A DNA stretch of 64,000 nucleotides, taken from Hybos culiciformis (taxonomy: Eukaryota > Arthropoda > Insecta > Diptera > Hybotidae). Positions 24,673 to 37,113 of the stretch are shown here, in pieces. The translations under genes were made by a program, and so were the position numbers. The stretch covers positions 62,940,108 to 63,004,107 of the forward strand of contig OZ023273.1 of the NCBI GenBank assembly GCA_964007475.1, in the 5' to 3' direction. The notes under the pieces are model-generated. The model saw nothing but the letters and a program-made list of their open reading frames with translations. It had not been told where the DNA came from and searched no databases. The number at the start of each line of letters is the position of its first letter. Within the stretch, counting starts at the first letter, position 1.

Positions 24673-25322
24673 TAATGAAGTTATTATATCTCTGTATCAG
24701 ATACTTTCGCCTGAGCCTTTAAGTGGAAATCATTGATCGATTTTTAAATTTTAATTTTTTTTAAAAATTGTTGTCCATTTAACAAATTTTAATCCTTATC
24801 TTGTAATTCACAAACGAATGGAATCTACGTACCTATATCTTTTTTTGAATTTTTAATTGTAAGTATTTTTGTTTCTTTTTTCCTATGTGAAATCACTCTA
24901 TATACCTACAACCTACCTACATTATTTTATTCCAAAACTCCGGTATTCTGGAGATTCTGATGCTGGGAATAAGGATAAAAATATAAGGTTAAAAATATTT
25001 ATTTTCATAAATAAATAAAATTTTGGGTTAAAAAAATACTATTTAATTTTCTTTCTATTGAAAAGTTTAGAATTAATTATGTTAATTATTGTTTTCTTTT
25101 ATTTTAGGGATATTCAGTACAATGATAAATAAAACCAAACTCTATTTATTAATATTCATTAAACTTTAAGACAACTTAAAACATAAAAATAATTTTCGTA
25201 TTTAACTAAATTTTATTGTTGGGAATCGAGTTTTTTCACAATAATTGTTGATATTTTTATCATAAATCTGTATTAACTTACATTATATTAATTACAATAA
25301 TTTATATAAATTACATCTGCCC
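24673..25322. other. Gene-free AT-rich stretch, 3' of BCS1L
   Basis: No coding exon or element was recognised. The right part presumably includes the BCS1L 3' UTR. Confidence 0.5.
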
Positions 25323-27749
25323 TTATTCAATTTTAGTTTTGCTGTTCGTTCCACTAGATTCATACCAAATTTGTTCGACACTATCACAAACCATTTGGGG
25401 GTTTGAAGATTTGTGGATCATGAAATATCCTTAAAATATAAGATATTTAAAAAATCTTAAAACATTTAAACTTATTAGAAATCTAATTATATTTTATTAA
25501 TAAAACAATGCAACTTCATGTTATTTATTTTTAAGTAACAAAATACATTATAGTATTACTTTTTACTTATGACTTGAATATAAATAATTATTTTCTTTCT
25601 TTAAAATTTTGCAGGGATTAGTAAAAGCTTTATATAAATTTTTACTTATCAAATGTTAAAATATCAATGTAAGCTTCTCTATTGATATCGAATTTCGAAT
25701 ATACATCACGTTATCGTGCTTGAGTAATGATGATAGAAATTTTGTACCTACCCTGTATTTGTGCTGGACTAACTGGCTTATTAAACGAAACAACTTTGTC
25801 AGCAAATTTAATGCCATCCTGTTCTGCATTCGTGTGCGTGTAAAAACGTTTATACATTTCTTTTAACTGTTGCGAATCACAATAACCAATATATTCTTTA
25901 AGATCAACTCGACCTGGTCTGATTAGAGCTGGATCTAAACGATCTAAATAATTTGTTGTCATAAAAACTATTCTTGCCTCTGTTGAAGCAACACCATCAA
26001 GACAGTTTAACAAACCACTAAAAGTTACTCGATTCAGACCTTCGTAGGCAGATTTTTGCTGAAATGTTTCCTCACGTGATACAAAAGCAGCATCAACATC
26101 CTCTAAAAAATATCAATTAATAAAATATTTCAGCTTTATTTATGTAATTATTGTACCTACCTAAAAGGATGATTGTTTGTTCTGGAGCCACACTTGAAAT
26201 GGGGAAAAAAAATTAAATTAAAAACAAATCTAATCTATGATAATTAAGTATTCCTACTTAAGTAAATGATTTAGTCTATCGTCTGTTAAGCCTTTGTCCG
26301 ACAAATTTAACAAACAAATTCCATATTCTAATTCCCCTGCCAGTGCAGTAATGAAACTAGATTTCCCACATCCTGGTGGTCCGTGTAATAAATATCCTTA
26401 AATTAAAAAAAAAATTATATGTATAAATAAAACATATGGATTGAAATGTTTACCTCTTCTATATGGTATGCCACGTTCAGAATACCATTTTGGATTTTGT
26501 ATAAAATCTTTACAATCATTTACAATTTTCGAAGAAATACCATTTGCTAATACCACTGATTGAATAGGCCTACGTTTTCTTGGATGACCAAACTGACGCC
26601 ATTCTGATCTGAAACCGGAATTAAAAAGAAAAAAATTAAGATGCACTCGTTTCTTTAAGGTTTTCAAAATTACCCCATTCCAGTGAACATCAGAGTTTTT
26701 CCTGAGTTATAAAGAAAAGAATAATAATTATTTTATTTGTACCTATTTCAAGCATAAATAGAATTATTTTTAACTCACCCTCTGTCTCTTTAAGAGCCAA
26801 ATGTCTTGCTGTCTAGTTGAAATTCAAGTTAAAGAAAAATGTTTAAAAAAAATTATTTAAATTTAATACTTTTTTAGGTAGTTATAACAAGCTTTAAAAT
26901 AAATTATTGAATAATAAATAGCCCTAATAATTTTTATAGCGCTCAAGACTCGGTTACTCAGAATGCAATTATGCAATTTCCAATCAAAGTGCGTTATCGG
27001 TAATTATTTCTAAACTTCACAACTAAAAATTTTGCTTTGAGCGACGATTGCAATACTTATTCTTTTCAATCATCCAGAAACAGGGCAGGGTAAAATTATT
27101 GGTGGCTTCAAGTTAAATGTGAGTTAAATGTGAGCTCATTTCTTTTATTGTAATTTTCTTTTACTTTCAGCATACCTAAATAAAACTGAATTAAATAAAT
27201 AAAACTGAACTAAATAAATAAAATAAATACCTAAATTACAATTATTGCAATAAAAATTACTTTTGCAAGAACAAAAGAACAATTACCTTCTTCTAAAATG
27301 TTAAAATACAATTGTTTATTTTTTCCAAATGCTGTTAAAGTAACAGATTCCCAAGGTACGCCCATATGCAAATCTAATGTCTGTTGCTCTCTTGTACGTT
27401 CCACCTTGATCCAGACCCCTTGGTATCTCATTATATGAGTTCCAATACTAGGAATAAAATCATAATTTGTGCTCACATGACCAGTATCTTTCTTTATGAA
27501 AGTTGTTTCTACACTCAAATGTTGTGTCTTGCGTGCACCTTTCTTTGAAATCCATTGCAATAGCCACTGATAAGATTTATCTCTGCATGGTACCTCCAAT
27601 GTAATCATATAATGCCTTCGGAATAAAATAAGGCCAGCTGACAGGCCTTGTCGAAGTAATGCAGCAGCAGCTCCAATACCAAAAAGCCCAAATCCCGCAC
27701 CAAAATAGGGATTATCTGATAGACCAGCAATATAATCTGTAAGGGGCAT
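25323..27749 (-). CDS. BCS1L: Mitochondrial chaperone BCS1 (AAA ATPase)
   Basis: Eight exons join in frame to 434 residues (human protein 419): 27749-27287, 26808-26779, 26701-26674, 26608-26454, 26396-26258, 26192-26161, 26102-25752 and 25429-25323. BCS1 is an inner-membrane AAA protein that translocates the folded Rieske iron-sulphur protein during complex III assembly. Exon 1 encodes the N-terminal membrane segment ([17 protein letters not shown]) and the BCS1-specific domain. The AAA domain follows, with HPRKRRP, Walker A GPPGCGKS, Walker [10 protein letters not shown], an Asn in [18 protein letters not shown], and the closing PAQIQGYF. Three exons are tiny (28-32 bp). The start ATG gives the usual MPLxDYIxGL-type N-terminus. 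All introns have GT-AG ends. A 1.7-kb inverted-repeat element begins 118 bp upstream. Confidence 0.95.
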
Positions 27750-27867
27750 TACAAAATATTTTGTAAGCTGACAGAAATGTAAAAGTAAATATTTACAAAA
27801 ACAAAATTAATTATAAAAATTATATTTTTTACTTATTTTTTTTTTTAAGAAAGTCTACGTCTAGGTA

Positions 27868-29589
27868 GGGTAAAGTACCCAATTCTCAGCCACCTAACTC
27901 ATTTTTTCACTTTGAACGAACAAAAAGTATAAAGTATTAGCATTTAGCTATACAAAGTTATGTTTTTTGGATTTTTCAGACATTTTTCTACATAAATCCG
28001 GAATTGGTTTATTTAATTAATTTTTTTAGAAAAAATTCGTAGAACAAAGAAAAAAAAACCCATTTTCCCCTATTCTCAGCCACCCAAATTCTATTCTCAG
28101 CCACTTTGGATTCTATTCTCAGCCACCCTCGTTTTAAAGAGAATTAAGCAATAAAAGTCGGTTTTAAGTAATAATTACGTTGAATTTTATTTAATTAGGA
28201 ACTATAAGTTCCTAAAAGCTAGATTAGAAAACTTAAAAAAATCTAGGCAAAATAATTTGTATGCATTATATGCAAAAATTACAATAAAAATACCTAAAAA
28301 CTATATTCCTCAACTTACAATTTGTAAATTACTTTTATTTGTTAGAACTTTTGAATTTTTAAAATATTTTGAGCACTTTGGGAAATAAATGCACGGAGTC
28401 GAAAATCCCGGATGTACGAAATCCCGGAAATCACCCTTTTCCTAAAATCTCGGAAATTACAATCTCGGAAATTACAATCCCGGAAGATATCCCGGAAGGT
28501 AAAATCCCGAAAAGACGAAATCCCGGAAAGACGAAATCTCGGAAGTCAAAATCCCGGAAACCCTTAATCTCGATACCTGAAATCCCGAAAACTTAATCTG
28601 GGAACCTAATAAATGAAAAGGGAGGTTTTAATCCCTGAAGCCCCGCAGGGACATACGAAAAGGGTTTGGCTGGCGTAGCCATGGGTTAGGTTGCAAAAAA
28701 GGTTTTAATCCCTGAAGCCCCGCAGGGATACGTGATCGATATAGGATAAGTATTTGATTTCAAGAAATGTATGTTCCTAGTTAATGATTTCTTTCAAATT
28801 AAAATTTCGGTGATTTTGTTCCTGCGGAATTCTGTTTTCCGGGAATTTGTCCCTCCGGCATTTTGGTTTCCAGGATTTTGTTTTTTCGGGATTTTAACTT
28901 CCGGGATTTTTTTCCCCAACATTTTGGCCTCTGGAATTTTATCTCCCGTGGTTTAGAATTCAAAGATAGTATGAAGATATTATTGTCAGCCACAAGGAAA
29001 AAAAAAATTTTGTACCCCGGCTGATAATTGGTCCAGCTCATTATAAACGATATTTAAGCTGTTTTATAGGTTCATGAATGTAAAAACAGTCAAATTTAGT
29101 TGTTTTTGTTTTTAAATCAAATTTTGCGTCGAATTCTATTCTCAGCCGGGGTGGCTGACAATTAAATTTACCCAAAATTTTGGAATGTAATCTCGACCAT
29201 GTGAAAATTTTGAGTAAAATAAAAAAAAAAGTTACCCACTTTTTTTTATTTATGCTGATAATTATCTCCTTTAATAATTTAAACAACTAGAACTTTAATT
29301 TTTTACAAAAATTTAGATTTTTTAGCTCGTTTATCTGAACACCTTTTTTCATAAAATTCTAATTTTTTGTACCGAACTGATCGCATCGACAGACTTGTTT
29401 GAAATAATTACTTTTTAATCAATTATTTTAATTCCGAATTATTTTATTTTTTGCATATGAGTAGAGGAATAAACACTCTTTTAAATTAAATTTTGGTTTT
29501 TTGGCTTAGATGTATACTTTTCCTAATACTCATGGGCAAAGTTAAAGTGGCTGAGAATTGGTCCCGGCTGAGAATACCTGCCTTTACCC
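27868..29589. mobile_element. Inverted-repeat element with TTCTCAGCCAC words upstream of BCS1L
   Basis: The ends GGGTAAAGTACC and, as reverse complement, GGGTAAAGGCAGG are flanked by TA on both sides (27,866-27,867 and 29,590-29,591), as in Tc1/mariner-type insertions. The word TTCTCAGCCAC recurs at least four times in the left arm (27,892-28,130) and, in both orientations, in the right arm (28,985-29,580). A second foldback element (28,391-28,951) sits in the middle. No transposase is present. The TA flank is only 2 bp and therefore weak evidence on its own. Confidence 0.7.
28391..28951. mobile_element. Foldback element 4: AATCCCGGAA-word arms
   Basis: The left arm (28,391-28,610) holds about a dozen copies of AATCCCGGAA or AATCTCGGAA. 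The right arm (28,805-28,951) holds the complementary forms (TTCCGGGATTTT and variants). The outer ends GCACGG and CCGTGG pair. The centre contains a direct repeat of a 28-bp GC-richer module beginning GGTTTTAATCCCTGAAGCCC at 28,624 and 28,701. No target duplication was identified, so the boundaries are approximate. Confidence 0.65.
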
Positions 29590-29591
29590 TA

Positions 29592-29864
29592 GTCTCTCGC
29601 CTTCCGGTTCTTAAGTAATGGCAATTGCTATATTTTGGATTTTAATTTTTGCTAAAAAAAATAATTATTCAAAATAAAAAATTTCTTTACAAATGAAAGA
29701 TATTAAAGTATGCTGCAGCCGCTCAAGCGAAGCTTCAGCCATCCAGCCGATTGATCAACACAAAAACATACACCTGGTGTTAGTCGCGATTAACCATTTG
29801 GCGGGATAATTTTTTTTGTGTATAAAAATAACGATTTATTTTTTTTTAAATAAAAATTAATTAC
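29592..29864. other. Short gene-free stretch
   Basis: The sequence includes a slightly GC-richer block near 29,705-29,800 (GCTGCAGCCGCTCAAGCG, CAGCCATCCAGCCG). No coding exon could be connected to it. Confidence 0.4.
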
Positions 29865-30189
29865 GGGCTGTCTACATTAGCGATTTAGAATCACGCGTAC
29901 TTATGAATGTATTGTATTTTTTCTGTTTCATTTATTAGTATTTGTGTTTGCTCAATATGCCACTGGGTTAGATTTACAGCATGCGGTTTTTATACATTTT
30001 TCCAAATTGTACCATTTTACTTGATTTAAATGTCAAATTAATAAAAAAAAAGCCAAAAAATACGCATGCTGAAAAATTATTCAAAATCAGCATGCGTATT
30101 TTGCTGCGATTTTGGATTTTGTATAAAGATACACGAAAACATTTAAAGAACAAAATCGCATGCAGGAAAAATACGCTAATGTAGACACC
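29865..30189. mobile_element. Miniature inverted-repeat element (TGTCTACATTAGCG ends)
   Basis: The left end GGGCTGTCTACATTAGCG pairs with the right end, reverse complement GGTGTCTACATTAGCG. Further pairs lie inside: CATGCGGTTTTT near 29,980 and AAAATCGCATGC near 30,155; GCATGCTG near 30,065 and CAGCATGC near 30,088. No convincing target duplication was found and no superfamily can be assigned. Confidence 0.6.
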
Positions 30190-31008
30190 TAGTTAAGAAA
30201 TATCAAATTCTATAATAATTCCTTTATTATTTTTAATCATAAATGAATGAACCGCCAATCACCCTGTGTGAAATGCCTCATTCTAGTTCACTATTCAGCG
30301 TGAACCAGGAGGAAAATGAATAAAAATCAATATTGTAAATCCAGTGTGGCTCTAAAATTGCTATTTTCGAACGTCTCACTGCAAAATAGTACAATAAATT
30401 TAATATTTTTCATTTTCAAATAATTTCCGCTCATTTCACATTAATATTATGTCGATATTCCCTAAAATGAAAAATTATATACTCATTAATTTTAGAAATA
30501 TTGCTAATTAGGTCGATTTGAGCTATTTTTTTAAGGTGAAATACGTATTGGAGTTTTCACCTTCACCCGAAATTTAGTGCAAGTGAACGAACTGAAGGAT
30601 TTAATTTTTTTTTCGAACCATAAACTTAATTTAGAACTTTTTCAGGCCCCCAAGATGCAAAAAATTATAATTAATAATTTATTCTTTAATATCCAGCAAC
30701 AGCAGAAGGACAGTTCAGGCTTGTGATGGATACTTTTATGTTTATGCACTTAGAAGTTATAGCTGTAGGGACTTTAAACCTATAAAATGTTGTAGAGTCC
30801 TGAAGTATTTTTGATTTTATTTTATGTTAGATGTCGTGGCTTCCATACTTCTTAATTTTATAAACAACAAAACAAAGCAGGGTGTGACTGACAGTACAGA
30901 GTACACAACACTAACAAAACAAGTTAATGAAAAAAAAAATCAAATTTTTATAATTTTAATATTTATTTCTTGTTTATTTTTTAAATAATTTAATTTTATT
31001 TCCAAAAT
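30190..31008. other. Gene-free region upstream of the claudin-like gene
   Basis: No coding exon was recognised. The region probably holds the promoter and 5' UTR of the gene starting at 31,009. Confidence 0.4.
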
Positions 31009-32328
31009 ATGGGAGCACGAAATAAAAATTCAAGAGTCGCTGTTGGTCTAACTGCAACTGGTTTTTTATTTATTTTAATTGCATTCGTTTCGCCTTATTG
31101 GTTGGTTTTTGATGGAAAAATAGAAAATCCAAAATTTTTAAATTTAGGTGAGTCAGTCAAATAATCTAGGTAACTAATATAATTAATATGTTGTAGATGC
31201 TTAATTAAAAACCATTTACAATAAAAATTACAATTTCTCAATAGCTTGCACTAGATCACTTGTATTCTGACTATAGGTATATTTAGGAAAAATTGTTATG
31301 GTTAAGTAGGTAGGTACCTACCTTAAAAAATCAAAACACATCAAATTAACATTTTAATGATTTTAATTAAAACATTAATTTAATGATATTTAGATTAGTA
31401 AACTTCAATCTCAGAGTGGCTTAGGAAATTGTACCTATGAAATGTTCATTCAATATCTCATTAATTAAAGTAGGTAGGTAAGTAAGAACCCACAAAACTT
31501 TCATAAATACAGATAGGTGGTTAAATAGGTAGGTACCTACAATATATAATTGAATATAATGTTAAAAATTTCTTGTAGGCTTATGGGAAGTGTGCTTCAA
31601 AGAATTCCAGGATATTCATCGATTTTATGATACGAAATTTCGCGGCTGCATGTGGGTTAGTATCATAAATCCTATATTCCAAAACGATTGATCATTATTT
31701 TCTTGCTATTGAACTACATATTTTATAATAATTTTCATTTTAAGGTTTTCGAAGAAGAATATTATATAATTCATGATTATTTGTTACCAGGATTTTATAT
31801 AGCTGTGCAATTTTTTTTCACACTATGTTTTACATTGATGCTAATCGCTATATTAATGACATTAGTATTTTTGAAATCACCTCGAGATGATGATCGTTAT
31901 GTTTTTCTTTTACTGACAAATGGAGCAACTCATTTATTTTCAGGTGAGTTGAGTAAAAATAAATAATGATAAAATATAATAAAATAAAAAATTTAAAAAC
32001 TAAAAAAGTATAGTATTGTGAACTTTATCAGCACAAGTTAACTTTTTACATTTTAGTTTTTTGTGGTCTTATTGCAATTATAACATTTGGAGCACGAGGT
32101 GATGGTCGTGATTGGATGCCCCATTGGCGAAATAACAATATGGGGTGGGCATTTGCATTTGCATGTATTGGAGTTTTAGCAATAATTCCTGCTGGTGTTT
32201 TATACATTATTGAAGCTAGACGAGAACGTTATAAACGTTTGAACGAAATTGGTACTCGAGATACAAGTGCTTATAGTGTTGACGAAGATGCCAGAAAATA
32301 TAGATCTAGCTTACATACCGATATTTAA
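31009..32328 (+). CDS. Claudin-like four-span membrane protein
   Basis: Four exons (31,009-31,147; 31,579-31,655; 31,745-31,943; 32,057-32,328) join in frame to 228 residues. Four hydrophobic segments are evident, at about residues 10-31, 78-105, 115-142 and 165-190. The first extracellular loop carries the claudin/PMP22 signature: W after PY, then GLWEVC and a second Cys ten or more residues on (GCMW). Insect claudin-like proteins of this family build septate junctions in epithelia. The cytoplasmic tail is charged (EARRERYKRL) and ends in HTDI, which might serve as a PDZ-type ligand. I cannot say which insect claudin-like gene this is (kune-kune, sinuous, megatrachea or another). The first intron contains TAGGTAGGTACC-type simple repeats. 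Confidence 0.85.
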
Positions 32329-34411
32329 CGATATGAATAATCGAATAATATTTTACAACTAATTTAGATATATAAGATGAAAGATTTCCGTCCTTTTACA
32401 TTTTTTTTACAAAATAAGTTTTATATTAAGTATAATCGTATTATCTTCTATTGTGTTGTATTACTTTGTGTGTTTTATCGATTTTTTTTATATTTCTTTG
32501 ATTTATATAGCTTTAAAACAATTGCTAGGCTATAAAATAAATATTTTTATATTAAATCTTTACAAAAATTTAAACATATCATTTTGAGTGATTATACAAC
32601 TCTTTTTTTTTGGAATACAAAATTGCTAGTAAATAAATTTTTCCTAAGAAAAATATTTTAAACAAATAATCCATAAACAAATTTTTTTTTAATTGGGGTT
32701 AAAATTTTTGCTTCATGCTTTTATTGAAAAAATTTATTTTTGAAAGACAAAAATTTCAACTAAATGTTATGTAAAAATAATCCAAGAAGTGAGCTTACCC
32801 AAATTGTTCAAACCGATTCGCAGTGATTTTTTTTTTGTATATCAAATTAAAAGCAAATTGTGGCTCATATCTTATAAATAACACAGGTAATAAAATAATA
32901 ACATTAGCATACTTGATCAAATTATTGAAATTTAAAATTTATTTCAAACAAGTGAAATATTTTCAAAAGAGCCCTTTTACTTGTTTCTTTTACTTAAGAT
33001 TTTTTCATTCCTTTTTAAACTAATTTTTTCGCTTGCTGTATTCCACTTTTGTTTGAGACAAACATAAAAATTGTCAAGCATGAATATTTTCTATTTATAC
33101 ACGAAGTTAAAACAGATGGAATACTAAGGGGGGGAAAAGCAATGAAAACAAAACGGAGCTGTAAGTTATTCCTGCGCAGAATTCAACAAGATTCCGCGGT
33201 CCGCCGATCCTATAATCCTAATTCCTAGTAGATCATTGTGGCCCACACCACAATGTGAATTAAGCCCCAGGTCAATTAATTATTTGAAGAATAATAAGAA
33301 AAAATTATTGAAATTGAGTATTATATGGAGTTTGAAGAAACTCGTAAATTTATACGGGAAACTTTATGCTCAATTGTGGGAAAACGATTCTAATTATCAT
33401 TAACTTTACATTTAACTAAGTAATTAATTTATTAAATTAACAAAAACATTTTTTTTAATTCAGAAAAGGATTCGTTAAAATCAGGAATTATTCCTTTTTT
33501 TTTAATTCAAAACAAAATTTTATTCTATTGTAAAAAAATTATTCTAATTATCACGATTATTTCATGCAGTCAAGCTTTAATAATATCATTAGAATCCAAG
33601 GTTTTTATTTATCTGGCGAATGGGTAGGAAAATAGCCCTCTATGTATATTATATTAGCGAATGCATCAATGGTAATTTTCTATTTTTAACTTACGAATTA
33701 TACTTAATTATCTTACTTTCGAAAAAAAAGATTCCGTCCATTTACTGCTACGTATTTTAATTAATAAAATATATTTTTTTTATATAGTGTTTGTTTGTAA
33801 TTAAAATTAATCGTTTATATTTTATAATTGATTGAATATTTAAACTGATTGAATAAAGTATTGTATTTTAAAGACAACAGCAATTTTTCAGTTAACTTTC
33901 CAATAGATTATTTTCAGGTTCCTTTTTTAGTTCGTAATTTTTGTATTTTTGATGGTTTGTTGATAAGACGAATCAAATGTGATCGAGTTTATACTCATAA
34001 GAATGTTACCATTAAAATCGATGAATGAAATGATAGTTCTGTTATAACAAATTCTAATGATTTTATTTATTTTTCTTTCCAATAGAAAAAGTTATTTGAT
34101 AGTTAAATAGATAGCCCTTTAAATAGTTTTCACCTCATCTTCATCCAATCAATTTCAAATAAAAATAATTTAGGTATAACAAAATATTTTAACCTGCAAA
34201 AGTATGGTAAGTAGATAAGATATTATCTTTATACTATCATACACGGATTGGGTTAAAGCTAAGATTTAATTTTATAAAATATTAATTTATTCATTTTATA
34301 TTTTCGGTGTTTAAAAAACATTTTTAACTAAATAACTAAAAATGCATACTTTATATATTTTTAATAATTAAATAATGTTTAGATCCTGAAACAATGTTCT
34401 TAGAATGCTTA
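32329..34411. other. Gene-free AT-rich region
   Basis: The left end is the 3' UTR of the claudin-like gene. A GC-richer block at 33,125-33,275 includes a small hairpin CATTGTGG/CCACAATG; it may be an old repeat. No coding exon was found. Confidence 0.45.
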
Positions 34412-34702
34412 TTAGTTTTCTGAAATTATAAAAAAAAATTATATGAAAAAAAAAATTATAGTTTTTATACCTTTACCTAGGTATAATGATAACTTACCTG
34501 TTTCGTCTTTCTGCCTATTAACTTCTTCGGATTTTTTTTGAAAGTTTACCAAATCAGTTAAGACATCGTTTGTCTTTTGCTTTGCTTCTTTGATTGATTC
34601 TATCAAAAGTTCAATCGAATTATCAGGAATATTAACTTGAATTATGTTCGGAGTCGAAATATCCTTACATTCAATTTCTATTAGTATTTTTTCTAGTTCC
34701 AT
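34412..34702 (-). CDS. Small two-exon ORF, possible KEOPS subunit GON7-like
   Basis: Exons 34702-34498 and 34419-34412 join across a consensus GTAAGT donor and a TTTCAG acceptor to give 70 residues ending ETEN-stop. The first ATG of the frame gives MELEKILIEIECKD; an in-frame stop lies upstream. The second half is a charged helix (IELLIESIKEAKQKTNDVL then TDLV) likely to form a coiled coil. The size, MEL start and central helix with LL...V spacing resemble animal GON7, a small disordered subunit of the KEOPS tRNA-modification complex. That is a guess from general shape and not a recognised motif. It could also be part of a larger gene with upstream exons not seen. Confidence 0.45.
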
Positions 34703-35208
34703 ATCGAAATCAACTGCTAAATTATTCTGATTTCCAACAGTATTGTCTAGGATGAAATTCAACAAATGTACCTACCAATACTGTAAGGGAGATTTTAAAT
34801 AGTTAATTATAATAAATTGTCTATCTATAAATTTATCAATATTTTTCTTAATGTTGTTAATTCATTCTGTCTTACAAATAAATGTTCAAAATCGATTTTA
34901 AAATAGAATTCGAAATATTCTAATGTGTAGGAGGAAAGTGAAATTAATAAATAATTGTATTATTATTGTTTATTGTTAAGATCGTTAAGATTGTTAATGA
35001 ATGAAAATTTAACAATTGACACATACCCCTGGTGGTAATGGTGGCAAACCATTTGGCAGGATAAAGAGTATGGATAAGTAACAAGTTTTTTCGATAATAA
35101 GGTAATAAATACATATAAATTAAAATAATACATATAAATTTCTCAAAAAAAAAATATATAAAATTTTTAAACAAAAATTTATTTATCAATTCACTAAGTA
35201 GATACCTA
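34703..35208. other. Short gene-free stretch
   Basis: AT-rich, probably the 5' flank of the small minus-strand ORF. No element ends were recognised. Confidence 0.4.
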
Positions 35209-36892
35209 CCCTGCTAGCTTTTGTTCACCAGTTTCATCAGTTACAACCACATAGAAATCTATTTTTTAAGACTGTATTGGTTTTTTCTTAGAAAATTGTG
35301 TATGTATTTTACTATTTACTATAACGCACTAGGAAGTAGTTCATAATTACAAAAAAACTACTTCCTAAAAGAGACAGTAACAAAGAAAAAAAAATGTTTT
35401 TATTCGGCTATCTCGTTTTTATTTCTACTTATCGGAAGTAGTTTAGAAGTACTTTAAAAATAGTTTTAAAGTAGTTTAAAAGTAGTTTAAAACTACAGTA
35501 GGTACTAATGAATCACTCATAAAAAAAAAATCAAACGTGGATTGTTTTTTATTGGAAATTAATTAAATAAGATTAAAAACTTGGAATAATTCATTTAAAA
35601 AGTGGAAAATTGTTTTTTATCTGAATAAAATTAAATTAACTTAAAAAAATTATCATTATCAATATTAATTTAATTAATTTACAGGTAAGATCTTTTTTTT
35701 TTTTAAATTATTTCTTCAAGCAAAAATTAAGGTTAGGTAGGAATTAGGAATAAATTTTCAAAGACATTTTTTTAGCAAGAAAAATAAAATTATAATTATT
35801 TTATTTTGAACAAGAAAAAAAAATATAATAATTATTTTATTTTTCTTGTTGAAACATATTTCTCCGTTTTATTTAAAAAAAAAATAATAATAATATTCCT
35901 AATTTAATAATAGGGTCACCAATAGACCTATAAAAAAGAGGTTCATAATTAATTGTTTGATATGTCAAAAAAAAACTTTTCAAAATGCCATGTCTATGCT
36001 AGCAAAACAACAAAAAGAAGACGAATCACGCTACAAGCATTTAGACAATTTCGCTCGAACTCAACATAGTCCTGAGAAATCTAATGGCAATGCTGCAACT
36101 AGCTTCGAAGTTTAAATTTCCTGAATTTATTTCAAAAAACTTTATATGGTAACAGCTTTTAGTAAAAATTAAAAAAAATTTAAATAACAAATATAATTTT
36201 CTTTTAGGTGCGTGTGGATCTTCAATGGATCATCTTTCTTTTGAAAAACAATTAAAAAAAAGCGTGCTTCGAGCACACAATAGATTTTTTAAAAATAAAT
36301 ATAAATCTGACTGAAAAAAAATAGTAATAATAAAAAATAATAAATAAAGAATTCATGATTTAAAATAAAAAATTTGAGTGCTTATCCGTGAAAGGATTTT
36401 AAACTTAAAACTTATTATAAAATAATTGTGGACATTTGGCCACCCTTATTTATAATAAATTTTAAGTTTAAAATTCTTTCACGGATAAACTACTTGTTTT
36501 ATTTATTAACAGAAAGGTATGATATTATGAAGTAGCGAAGAAGTAGTGAAGAAGTAGTGGTTATGAAGTATTGAAGAAGTAGTGAAGAAGTACTGAAGAA
36601 GTGGTGATTATGAAGTAATGAAGAAGTAGTTTAGAAGTAGTGAAGAAGTAGTGATTATGAAGTAGTGCAGAAGTAATGGAAAAGTTATGAATTGTCGATA
36701 AAATGAAGCATGTTCTGTTTCATATTAAAAGAGATAGTTGTTTGTATGTGGTAGTAAATGGGAGGAGAAACTACTGAACTTTTTCCCGAGCCCATTCATA
36801 AATCAGTACAAAATTCACTATAAAAACAAATAAAGAATAAACGAGACTACGTGATTCAAAAGTACTTCTAAAGTACTTCCAAGCTAGCAGGG
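35209..36892. mobile_element. Putative foldback element 5 with GAAGTAGT words
   Basis: The ends CCCTGCTAGCTT and, as reverse complement, CCCTGCTAGCTTGGAAGTAC pair over 12 bp. Repeats of AGTAGTTTAGAAGTA, GAAGTAGT and AAGTACTT fill both sides, densest as a direct array at 36,525-36,680. A hairpin GGAAGTAGTT..AACTACTTCC lies at 35,331-35,368. No convincing target duplication was found, so the limits depend on the short terminal pairing. It encloses a possible coding relic at 35,997-36,315. Confidence 0.5.
35997..36315 (+). pseudogene. Short coding relic inside foldback element 5
   Basis: One frame reads MLAKQQKEDESRYKHLDN and on to a stop at about 36,115. After an intron-like gap ending TTTTAG at about 36,207, a second open stretch includes SSMDHLSFEKQLKKSV and ends at a stop near 36,315. 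Codon use and residue mix look protein-like and hydrophilic, unlike the A/T-tract frames elsewhere. I do not recognise a family; it could be the last part of a captured host gene or transposon protein. Confidence 0.25.
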
Positions 36893-37113
36893 ATAGGACT
36901 GCCATTGTTGCGAATGTGCAACTTTAAGCAAGCTCATTGCTCTGATTTATCAAAACAATTTTTTCTTTATTAATATTTTAATTTTGTATCACTTTTATTT
37001 TTTAATAAATAATGCACCTCTTCTAAAAAAAAAAAGGTTAAAAACATCTGCTTTAGTGTATCACCGACGCCAAAATAAATTTATTTTATTTTGTTTATAT
37101 TAATTTCTTTTTA

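Noticed and set aside
28369..29041. Frames rich in PGK, SRKSKSRK and EIPE-type repeats that resemble a disordered repeat protein.
   Set aside because: They translate the AATCCCGGAA words in both arms of foldback element 4.
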